DNA of 64,000 nt from Nitrospirales bacterium (GTDB lineage: Bacteria; Nitrospirota; Nitrospiria; Nitrospirales; UBA8639). The notes under the pieces are model-generated. The model ran no database searches. It was not told where the DNA came from and saw only the letters and a program-made list of their open reading frames with translations. The stretch lies in NCBI GenBank assembly GCA_021604005.1, contig BQIV01000026.1:1-64000 (forward strand), read 5' to 3'. Each line of letters begins with the position of its first letter. Positions within the stretch are counted from its first letter, which is position 1. This document shows positions 9,173 through 16,919 of the stretch, one piece after another. A program made the translations under genes and the position numbers.

Positions 9173-12034
9173 ATGAATCCCTTGGTCCAACTTCGAGAAC
9201 AGGGACAAAGTCCCTGGTATGACTATATTCGCCGTGGCTTGATCACCTCAGGCGACCTGCAAACCCTCATTGATCAGGATGGGCTGATGGGGATGACGTC
9301 CAATCCCGCCATTTTTGAAAAGGCCATCGCCGGAAGCACCGACTATGATCAAGCGCTCAAAGAAGCCGCCTCTGAACTCATCGGGGTGAAAGAGATCTAT
9401 GAACGGCTGGCGATCAAAGACATTCAAGACGCCGCCGATGTGATGCAAGGAGTCTATGAACGTTCGAATGGCCGCGATGGCTATGTCAGTCTTGAGGTTT
9501 CACCGGATTTGGCTTTTGATACGCAGGCCTCTATCGACGAAGCGGTTCGCCTCCACAAAGCGGTAGCCCGAAAGAACGTCATGATTAAAGTGCCGGGAAC
9601 CTCTGAGGGTCTGCCGGCTATTGAAGAACTGCTGTCACGCGGCATCAATATCAATGTCACGCTGTTGTTTAGTGTGACGATGTATGAACAGGTGGCCTGG
9701 CGCTATATCCGCGGACTCGAACGTTTGGCCGCGAATGGTGGCGATGTCAGCCGGGTTGCGTCGGTCGCCAGCTTTTTCGTGAGTCGGATTGACAGCCTGA
9801 TCGACAAGCAACTCGAGGCCCACATCAACACGGAGTCGAACGCCAGCCGGAAATCCGTGCTGGAGGGGCTTCTCGGAAAAGTCGCGATTGCCAACGCCAA
9901 ACTCGCGTATGAAAAATACCTGGAGATTTTTGGGAGCAAGGAATTTCAGGCATTGAAATCTAAAGGCGCGCAAGTTCAGCGGGTCTTGTGGGCGAGCACG
10001 GGGACCAAGAACCCCAAGTATTCCGATACGTTATACGTCGATCATCTGATCGGAGCGGACACGGTCAATACTATGCCCGAAGCCACTTTTGCCGCGTTTC
10101 GAGATCATGGCACGGTCAAGGCGACGATCCAAGAAGGGTTGGAAGACGCCAAAGCGACCATGAAACAGTTGGCCGAAGTCGGTATTTCCATGGATGAAGT
10201 CACCGATACCCTGCTGCGCGATGGCGCGAAATTGTTCGTGGATGCCTTCGATCAATTGATGGGTGCGATCAGCCGGAAACGCGCCGAGATCCTTGGTGAC
10301 CAATTGGATCGGGTCTCGTATTCTCTGGGAGCATCGCAAGCACAGGTTGATGATACGTTATCAGAGGTTCAAAAAAATAACCTTGTTCGACGGATTTGGG
10401 CCAAAGATCCGACTGTGTGGCATCAAGATCCTGGCCATCAAAAAATTATTCGCAATGCGTTGGGGTGGCTGGATATTTCACACGAACAATTGCCTCATAT
10501 CGCAAAGCTCCAAGCCGTCGCGAGCGACATCAAGGAGGCGGGCTTCAAACATATTCTGCTCTTGGGAATGGGAGGAAGTAGTCTGTGTCCGGAGGTTTTA
10601 CGAATGACCTATGGCGTCATCGAAGGGTATCCGGAATTGCATGTACTGGACAGCACGGTGCCCGCTCAGGTTCGAGCGTTTGAGCAACAAATAGACTTGT
10701 CCAAGACGGTGTGTATTGTCGCCAGCAAGTCCGGTTCGACGACGGAACCACTCGTGTTTCAGAAATATTTTTATGATCGCATGAAGCAGGCCGTCGGGGA
10801 CAAAGCCGGAGCACATTTTATCGCCATTACCGATCCAGGGTCGTTGCTGGAAAGTGTGGCCAAGCAATTGAAATTCAGACACATTCTTCCAGGCGTGCCT
10901 GAAATCGGCGGACGCTATTCTGCGCTATCGAATTTCGGGATGGTTCCGGCGGCCCTCATGGGCGTGAATATTGAAAAGTTTTTGCATCAGGCGGAGCGCA
11001 TGCGGCATTCCTGCGATGCCTCCGTACCCGCTCAGGAGAATCCGGGAGTCAGGCTGGGAACGGCGTTGGGTACCTTAGCGAAAGCCGGTCGAGACAAGCT
11101 CACGTTTGTGACTTCTCCAGCCATTTGGGATCTTGGGGCGTGGTTGGAACAACTTGTGGCCGAGAGCACGGGAAAAGAGGGAACCGGTATTGTTCCCGTC
11201 GATGGCGAATCCTTAGCCTCTCCAGAAGCCTATGGCCAAGATCGTGTCTTTGCGTACATCCGTTATGCGAAAGAACCATGTTCCGACCAGGATGCCCAAA
11301 TAGCCGCGCTCGAGAAAGCCGGTCATCCAGTCATCTGTGTTGATCTCACCGATTTGATCAACGTGGGCGCGGAATTTTTCTTGTGGGAAATGGCGACAGC
11401 CGTCGCCGGATCGATATTAGGTATCAATGCGTTCGATCAACCGAATGTGCAAGAGAGCAAAGACTACACCAAAACCTATCTTGATGAATTCAAGAAAACA
11501 GGGAAACTCTCAGAGAGCGAGCCCGTGTTGACTGATCAGGATGTGCAGGTCTACGCCGATGAAGCGAATCACAAAGCCCTCAATGGCGCCTCCGCCTTTG
11601 ATGACGTGCTGGCTAGTCATCTGTCCAGAGTGAAGCCTGGAGATTACGTCGCCATCAATGCCTATGTGGAACATACGGACGACGCCCAAGAGGTGTTTCA
11701 GCGCATGCGAACGAAAATTCGTGATGCCAAACAGGTAGCGACGACGCTGGGCTATGGGCCTCGCTTCCTTCATTCAACGGGGCAACTGCACAAAGGCGGT
11801 CCCAATTCGGGCGTGTTCATTCAAGTGACCAGTGATGATGTCCAAGATCTGGCTATTCCGGAAGAACCCTATACGTTCGGCGTCCTCAAAGCCGCGCAAG
11901 CGTTGGGTGATCTCAAGAGCCTCACAGCCAAAGGCCGGCGCGTGATTCGCGTGCATCTCGGAGCGGACGTGCAAAAAGGTTTGATGCGGTTAGAGCAGGC
12001 CATAGAGGGCAGTCTGTGCGCGGTGAAGTCGTAG
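9173..12034 (+). CDS. Bifunctional transaldolase/glucose-6-phosphate isomerase
   Basis: A natural fusion of two cytosolic sugar-phosphate enzymes, 953 residues. Residues 1 to about 370 are a transaldolase: LVQLREQGQSPWYDYI, TSNPAIFEKAI and the Schiff-base lysine K139 in MIKVPGT. Residues from about 390 to the end are phosphoglucose isomerase: GMGGSSLCPEV, the phosphate-binding SKSGSTTEP (518-526), and GGRYSALS. The fusion is known from several bacterial groups. The ATG is preceded by an ideal AAGGAGG at 9160-9166. It links glycolysis to the pentose phosphate pathway together with tkt, zwf and gnd in this window; the latter two lie beyond the lipase cassette. Confidence 0.96.
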   Translation: MNPLVQLREQGQSPWYDYIRRGLITSGDLQTLIDQDGLMGMTSNPAIFEKAIAGSTDYDQALKEAASELIGVKEIYERLAIKDIQDAADVMQGVYERSNGRDGYVSLEVSPDLAFDTQASIDEAVRLHKAVARKNVMIKVPGTSEGLPAIEELLSRGININVTLLFSVTMYEQVAWRYIRGLERLAANGGDVSRVASVASFFVSRIDSLIDKQLEAHINTESNASRKSVLEGLLGKVAIANAKLAYEKYLEIFGSKEFQALKSKGAQVQRVLWASTGTKNPKYSDTLYVDHLIGADTVNTMPEATFAAFRDHGTVKATIQEGLEDAKATMKQLAEVGISMDEVTDTLLRDGAKLFVDAFDQLMGAISRKRAEILGDQLDRVSYSLGASQAQVDDTLSEVQKNNLVRRIWAKDPTVWHQDPGHQKIIRNALGWLDISHEQLPHIAKLQAVASDIKEAGFKHILLLGMGGSSLCPEVLRMTYGVIEGYPELHVLDSTVPAQVRAFEQQIDLSKTVCIVASKSGSTTEPLVFQKYFYDRMKQAVGDKAGAHFIAITDPGSLLESVAKQLKFRHILPGVPEIGGRYSALSNFGMVPAALMGVNIEKFLHQAERMRHSCDASVPAQENPGVRLGTALGTLAKAGRDKLTFVTSPAIWDLGAWLEQLVAESTGKEGTGIVPVDGESLASPEAYGQDRVFAYIRYAKEPCSDQDAQIAALEKAGHPVICVDLTDLINVGAEFFLWEMATAVAGSILGINAFDQPNVQESKDYTKTYLDEFKKTGKLSESEPVLTDQDVQVYADEANHKALNGASAFDDVLASHLSRVKPGDYVAINAYVEHTDDAQEVFQRMRTKIRDAKQVATTLGYGPRFLHSTGQLHKGGPNSGVFIQVTSDDVQDLAIPEEPYTFGVLKAAQALGDLKSLTAKGRRVIRVHLGADVQKGLMRLEQAIEGSLCAVKS

Positions 12035-12067
12035 CCATTATTGTGCTGGGACACGCATGCTCGCACT

Positions 12068-12250
12068 TATAGCCGTTTTAGTTATGCCGAATCAGTTACA
12101 CGTCAACCCACTGAATGCTGATTGACCCTTCGTTATTGAACCGTCAATCGTATGTAGATCATCCAGGCGGGCATAACTTTCCTCATGTTCACGTTGTACC
12201 CCGCGGAGTTCGTTGTATTTTCCCGTTTGGAACTTATTGGGATTCGCTAC
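12068..12250 (+). repeat. TATAGC-family interspersed repeat, copy A
   Basis: The longest copy of a repeat family found by eye in this window. It starts TATAGCCGTTTTAG and ends TTGGGATTCGCTACAA. The first part (about 110 bases, containing CTGAATGCTGATT and TTGAACCGTCAATCGT) matches copy C at 25927. The last 55 bases match copy B at 15483 in inverted orientation with about five mismatches. The 3' end of the element supplies the last few codons and stop of the minus-strand gene ending at 12234. Confidence 0.75.
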
Positions 12251-14237
12251 AATCCAGCAGAGTACGAGCGTCGAGATGGATGACGTGCCCGCCTCGTTCT
12301 TTTACTCGCTTGACCATGTCTTCCGTACCACCGGCATCGTCTCCGGCTTCGCCATTCCATAGCGCGAGTAAGGTCAGATTGTTTTGTGAGATCTCCAGCG
12401 CGTGATAGAGCATCCACAGATTCGAGCGTTGCCAGATATTGTAGTGCTTCTTGGCACGGAGCCATCGCGGCAGTTCGTTGGAATCGGATAACGTTTCGGT
12501 CGGTTGTGTCTGCACAAGCGCGTTGAACCGTTCAACCCATTGCGGTCCCGCGTCGGCAACTGACGCTTTGATGTACTCAGGTTTGGGAATGGCGAGGTAG
12601 ATCCGCGTTGGAATCTCTAATTCCCGACAGACTTCGTGGAATAGTATATCCCCACCCGAAGCCCCACCGGAAATGCCCAGGAGAGGGCCATGTCTTTTCT
12701 CTTGTTCTTGCAAGAGCGCGTGCTTGATCATGTCTCGGGCTTGCGTTTCTTTTTTAGGAGGAAAGCGAGGCTGTTCGCGTCCCTCGGCATCGATTCTGTG
12801 TCCGGTAAAGAGCAGCACGTACGGGGTTTCCGTTGTCGGTGTCATCGTCATGTGTCCTTCACTTGCCGTCGACAGGGCGGCTTCGGCATTGTCTCGATAG
12901 ATGCCGAGCCTATGGAACAGCTTGGCCTGCTTCAGTGCTGCGCTGCGTTCAAAGCCCTTCGCATCGGCAAACGCATCTTGATAGGCGCGGCGTACGCGGG
13001 TCGGTTTTGTAGAGTTCAAGAATGTCCAGTCGGCATATCCGATCTCCGCCCAGATGTCTTTCCCGTTTTCACGAGTGCAGGCTATCCGTCTTGATTCGAC
13101 GGCCAGTTTGACGCCCGCGTTCAGCTCGGTTTGAAGCGCGTGAAACTTCTTGAGTTTAAGCACTGCTTCCTCTTCCGTGTCAAATCCGTCTTCCCACGTC
13201 GCCGGCTGCAAAGCGGCGAGTTCGAGAATCACGGTCAACGTCGCGAGGGCATTAAGCCCGGAGTAGAAATGGTTGCGGTCTTCGATGAATCCTTGGTTGT
13301 AATACTCGAAGGACTGCTGGAGATGGGAAGAAGCCAAGGCGGTTTGCTGAATGACTTGGGTATCGTCTTGCCCCTGCCAATCCTGTTCCCAGCGCGTTTT
13401 GGCGTTTCTTCCCATGAGTGCCAAAATTTCCGCTCGGTCGTGGCGTTTCAGCTTGTCGTGTTCAAGTGTTCGCTTCAAGGCTTGATCCGATCGGACAAGA
13501 TCCCCCTGTCGTTGATAGACGGTTCCCAGCATTGTATTGGCCTTGAGGTCCATCGCATCATACGTTCTGATCGTTTCCCACGTTCTTTGCGATCCCGGCC
13601 AGTCGGAGAGTGAGCGTTGCGTATTTCCGATGAAGCGTAGTCCCATGGTTTTCCAGGAAAATCCTTCGGTTTCAGCCGATAAGAGCTGAAGCTTCGCACG
13701 GTTGCACGTGGCTTCAGCCTGTTCGACTTCCTCACGAAACTCAAGCGGAACGATGAGAAACGTAGTCGGGTCGGTGGCGGTCAGGCCCGGTAACAGTTGA
13801 AACACCGGACTGTCCGGTTTCTGGAGATCCCATGTTGTTTGAATTCGCTGTACGAGCTCAGGTATGTGGGCGGCGGGGTTGAGCGCATCGTAGGACATGT
13901 ACCGGTCGGTTTTCAAGTCAAACGGGACCTCATCGACTTCATGGGCCTCATATCGTTCGGCTCGAATCAGAAAGGTCCGTTTGTCACGAAACGCATGGCG
14001 AATGCCCAACTCGTAAAATGCATTGGCATTATGGATGCTGATATCGGCGATTACAAAGTCGGCGATGAGCAATTGCTCGAACATGTCGGCGCGGATGTTG
14101 CCCTGCGCAATTATTTCTCCCGTCGTACCGCCTGAAAATCCCGCTTTGTCCAGAGCGGGACGAATCAGTTCGCGATCGACGCGGTCGAAGTGAATGCCGT
14201 TCTTTGTGCCGAACGGCCTGACGATGAAGGCATGCAT
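12234..14237 (-). CDS. TIR-like / TPR (DUF4071-like) / SLOG-like sensor protein
   Basis: A 667-residue multidomain protein. Residues 1-125 form a flavodoxin-like domain related to TIR-like/nucleoside-deoxyribosyltransferase proteins, with FVIADIS and HNANAFYELG (69-78, E76 the candidate catalytic acid). Residues about 160-460 are helical with TPR-like units and the GLNALATL region typical of bacterial DUF4071 (TRAFs-binding) proteins. Residues 468-667 resemble a SLOG/DprA-like Rossmann domain with FTGHR (477-481) and the glycine-rich SGGASGGD (523-530), a nucleotide-binding signature. The ATG lies 9 bases after the patatin stop, implying coupled translation. I infer a sensor or NAD/nucleotide-processing role regulating the patatin. 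The last codons lie in a repeat element. Domain names are from motif memory; no search was run. Confidence 0.75.
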   Translation of the reverse strand: MHAFIVRPFGTKNGIHFDRVDRELIRPALDKAGFSGGTTGEIIAQGNIRADMFEQLLIADFVIADISIHNANAFYELGIRHAFRDKRTFLIRAERYEAHEVDEVPFDLKTDRYMSYDALNPAAHIPELVQRIQTTWDLQKPDSPVFQLLPGLTATDPTTFLIVPLEFREEVEQAEATCNRAKLQLLSAETEGFSWKTMGLRFIGNTQRSLSDWPGSQRTWETIRTYDAMDLKANTMLGTVYQRQGDLVRSDQALKRTLEHDKLKRHDRAEILALMGRNAKTRWEQDWQGQDDTQVIQQTALASSHLQQSFEYYNQGFIEDRNHFYSGLNALATLTVILELAALQPATWEDGFDTEEEAVLKLKKFHALQTELNAGVKLAVESRRIACTRENGKDIWAEIGYADWTFLNSTKPTRVRRAYQDAFADAKGFERSAALKQAKLFHRLGIYRDNAEAALSTASEGHMTMTPTTETPYVLLFTGHRIDAEGREQPRFPPKKETQARDMIKHALLQEQEKRHGPLLGISGGASGGDILFHEVCRELEIPTRIYLAIPKPEYIKASVADAGPQWVERFNALVQTQPTETLSDSNELPRWLRAKKHYNIWQRSNLWMLYHALEISQNNLTLLALWNGEAGDDAGGTEDMVKRVKERGGHVIHLDARTLLDCSESQ

Positions 14238-14246
14238 TGTTGCCCG

Positions 14247-15413
14247 TTAGATGAATGTCCCGAAATGCTCGATGGCAATCTCCTCGCCAACCTTCTTTCC
14301 GATGCGTCGAAGATCGGGTATGAATTCGACGGAATCCAGTTTCTGAACATTCTTAGGCTGAATGTCAGAAAATCCCAACGCGTCGAGCCCTGCACGGCTG
14401 AGTTTCGCATTGTATCGGGCATAGAGGAAGCGGCGGCCTTGATTGTTCGTTAATGGGATGGCCGTTCCTCCCGCATCGCGTGGCACCATATCGCCCAGTT
14501 CACGATCGATTGTCGTGCCGTACACACAGCGGCCCACCAATCGGCAATTCGTGTCTTGATCGACCATGGCCCCGTACATGAGTGCTCCGGGAATCCCCGA
14601 CACGTTGGTAATGAGCCCGTGATCGGGGTCGTCCACGTCTTCATCTTCCGTCGCTGCGGCGCCCGTTCCGACGGACATGATTAGCAGTTTGTCTTCACCC
14701 GAAGCCCAATTGAGTCGATAGCCCGGTTCGGTCGCCATTCGATACATGAGAAAGGCGGGATTGTTATAGGGAGTCATTCCGCCATCCACGAAGACAAAGG
14801 ACTTGCTCTCGTCGTTCGGATCCCATTGAATGACTTCCGGAGGAAAATAGATCGGGGCGGCCGTGCTCGCCCGAACAATTTGCCATAGCGGAATATCCAG
14901 ATTGCAATCAGGGCGAGATGGGTCATTATACTTGGCTTGCGGGTTGCTGCTCATGGGCCAGGGAGAGTCCGTCGTCCGGTTTCGCGTGACGGCGAGAAAC
15001 AAGCATTCGAGGTCATCCGGTTTCAACGTGGTCTTTTCTCCAAACGTCTTTTGCAATAAACCTTTCAGGGGGTCCGCTTTGTACAGGGCTTTCCAGCGTT
15101 TTAAAAGAAACTGCTTTTCAAACATGGCTGGTCCGGTTTCCTCATAAAACGTGAGCAGCTCTGCGACTGACATGCCTCTGGCTAATCCGGCGGCGATAAT
15201 CGCTCCCGTGCTGGTTCCTCCGATGTAATCGAAGAAATGACAGAGCCTGTACTCGGGGCCAGCGTCTTTGGCTTGCGCGAGCATCTGTTCCATTCTGGCG
15301 AGAATTTCCAGCGTGAGAATGCCACGGATGCCTCCACCGTCGAGGGCTAACATTTTATGTTGCTGATCTTCCTTGCCTTCATACCGGGACGCAAGTGTTC
15401 CCCAGATTGTCAT
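14247..15413 (-). CDS. Patatin-like phospholipase
   Basis: Serine-aspartate dyad lipid acyl hydrolase of 388 residues. The oxyanion-hole motif DGGGIRG is at 25-31, the nucleophile S68 sits in GTSTG, and the catalytic aspartate is D210 in VDGGM. There is no signal peptide, so it acts from the cytoplasm on membrane lipids. The start is ATG 15413, preceded by GAGGAGG; a longer reading frame upstream begins inside repeat copy B and is not used. It is followed after 9 bases by the TIR-like/SLOG-like gene. Cytoplasmic patatins next to nucleotide-sensing proteins are effectors in known antiphage systems such as CBASS (CapV). That role here is inference from motif and context. Confidence 0.9.
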   Translation of the reverse strand: MTIWGTLASRYEGKEDQQHKMLALDGGGIRGILTLEILARMEQMLAQAKDAGPEYRLCHFFDYIGGTSTGAIIAAGLARGMSVAELLTFYEETGPAMFEKQFLLKRWKALYKADPLKGLLQKTFGEKTTLKPDDLECLFLAVTRNRTTDSPWPMSSNPQAKYNDPSRPDCNLDIPLWQIVRASTAAPIYFPPEVIQWDPNDESKSFVFVDGGMTPYNNPAFLMYRMATEPGYRLNWASGEDKLLIMSVGTGAAATEDEDVDDPDHGLITNVSGIPGALMYGAMVDQDTNCRLVGRCVYGTTIDRELGDMVPRDAGGTAIPLTNNQGRRFLYARYNAKLSRAGLDALGFSDIQPKNVQKLDSVEFIPDLRRIGKKVGEEIAIEHFGTFI

Positions 15414-15482
15414 GGCGACCTCCTCATGATGAAATATGATAAGAAGCGCAGGCCCATGGATAAAGCCATTATTTAAAAGGAT

Positions 15483-15576
15483 TATAGCGAATCCCAATAT
15501 GTTCCAAACGGAAAAATACAATGAACTCCGCGCGGTTCAACATTTCAACCAGCGGAAGTTATTTGAAACGGCCATA
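15483..15576 (-). repeat. TATAGC-family interspersed repeat, copy B
   Basis: Inverted copy lying upstream of the patatin gene. Read on the minus strand it begins TATGGCCGTTTCAAATAAC and ends CATATTGGGATTCGCTATAA. It is about the same length as copy D (36712), which matches it over both ends and the CGCGCGG core. The 55 bases at its 3' end match the end of copy A, so copies A and B bracket the patatin/sensor pair as inverted repeats. Confidence 0.75.
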
Positions 15577-15745
15577 GCTATCAGCTCAGATATCCCAACT
15601 TCTCCTCGCCCCCATGGATTGGGGAGACTTGCCTGCGCGCCGAAGCGCTTCGGCGAAGGCGTGGGGTCAGGGTGAGGGGCTTCATCAAAGATTATACGAC
15701 CTACTTAGTATACAAACGTTGTGCCTTGAAAAGAGACTGCCTTGT
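15577..15745. repeat. GC-rich palindromic spacer between the two lipase-sensor pairs
   Basis: The gap between the GAF/TIR-like gene and the patatin gene holds a perfect 18-base palindrome CGCCGAAGCGCTTCGGCG at 15638-15655. It is flanked by CTCGCCCCCATGG on one side and GGGTCAGGGTGAGGGG on the other. This resembles REP-type intergenic elements found in many genomes. It has no U-tract and is not a typical terminator, although it could stabilise mRNA ends. No gene is visible here. Confidence 0.55.
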
Positions 15746-16900
15746 CTATGCCACGCGAGTTCGTTGATGCCTAGCTTCCGACGCTGGCATGATCAGTTCA
15801 TCGAGCCGTTTTTTCAGTATACCCCTGAATTTTCGTACGTTAAGGTTTCCTCGTGTATTGCGGGGGACGAGGATCGTTCGTTCGGGACGCAAATCAAACG
15901 GTGCCGGGGTGCCGCCAGGCTCTCGTATCGGAACCCAATCAGCCGGAAAGTCTACGTTATTGACGCTGCGGCTGTGAAGCATGCCTGCCTCGAAGATGAC
16001 ATTGGGATTATCTTGAAAGGTTCGCCGGCCATTGGTTCCTTGAATTTCTTCAGAAAAATAACAGATGCCGAACCGGCACTTGCTGAGCATCCGGAGCAAG
16101 TGCGTATTGATGTTTCCCGGTTGATGTTCGTCTTTCCAAAAGACCAGTTCAAAGGCATCTTTGTATTCTTCTTGGATCGTTTTCTTGATCATGTCTATCA
16201 CTCGAGAGTCGGCACGATCTGAGGACGCTAAGAAAATTTTGGGTTGCGTCAGTACCGGTAAGGGTTTTTGAAGAAATGTCTGAAGTTGTTTGCATGCCTC
16301 CCGGGTTTGCTCCATGCGTTTTCGAAACTGCAGGTTGGCGATGTAGACGTTGCACATGGCCGTTGCGATGGTCTGAAGTTCGTCCTTGGCCATGCTCGTG
16401 GCTTCTAGGCGCTTAGAGGTTTCAAACGAATGGACTCCATAGTTCATGCCGTCCCGGCGGAGTGGAATGAGGATCGTCGTTTGCAATGGGACATCACGTA
16501 GCTCTTGGTCATTGGTTTTCCAATAGGGAGGAAGATGGGATTCTCCCGACCATAAATCCTGGTAGCGTCGGGACATTCGCAGGTCGGGGTGTTTGCGATC
16601 CAGGCTCACGACCCAAAGCGGCGCGGTTTTTTCGTAAGAGAGACCGGCAAGGCTTGAGCACCGGCCTTTTAGGTCGTGCACAGGAATTGATTGAACTGTT
16701 GAGTTTCTGGCTAGTCCTAAGGGGTAAAGAATTTTTTGACTTGCATGTTCACCTTCAATAAATAAGCGATCAACGTCGATTTCTAACACTTTCTTTGTAT
16801 AATTCAAGACCAGTTCGCGAAATCGTGAAAAGGTAGCATCGTCGATGAGTTCGCAGGAATACGAAAAGTGGAGTAGGGTTTTTCCGAATGTGTAATCCAT
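15746..16900 (-). CDS. GAF-like / TIR-like (PF10137-type) nucleotide-binding protein
   Basis: A 384-residue protein from ATG 16900, which follows GGGGAGC. Residues about 40-195 look GAF-like: LWVVSLDRKHPDL, DLWSG, TTILIPLRRDG, YGVHSFE and a final DELQTIATAM helix. Residues 219-375 match the predicted nucleotide-binding TIR-like family: PKIFLASSDRAD, ELVFWKDEH, FGICYFSEE and DNPNVIFEAGM (297-307). The same N-x-N-x-x-(F/Y)E-x-G core occurs in the sensor at 12234. It starts 19 bases after the DUF2235 hydrolase gene, suggesting an operon and a sensor-effector partnership. Known TIR-like proteins of this kind occur in CBASS-type immunity; the function here is inferred. A longer frame to 17095 overlaps the upstream gene and is rejected as start. 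Confidence 0.75.
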   Translation of the reverse strand: MDYTFGKTLLHFSYSCELIDDATFSRFRELVLNYTKKVLEIDVDRLFIEGEHASQKILYPLGLARNSTVQSIPVHDLKGRCSSLAGLSYEKTAPLWVVSLDRKHPDLRMSRRYQDLWSGESHLPPYWKTNDQELRDVPLQTTILIPLRRDGMNYGVHSFETSKRLEATSMAKDELQTIATAMCNVYIANLQFRKRMEQTREACKQLQTFLQKPLPVLTQPKIFLASSDRADSRVIDMIKKTIQEEYKDAFELVFWKDEHQPGNINTHLLRMLSKCRFGICYFSEEIQGTNGRRTFQDNPNVIFEAGMLHSRSVNNVDFPADWVPIREPGGTPAPFDLRPERTILVPRNTRGNLNVRKFRGILKKRLDELIMPASEARHQRTRVA

Positions 16901-16919
16901 GATTGCTCCCCTTTTTATC

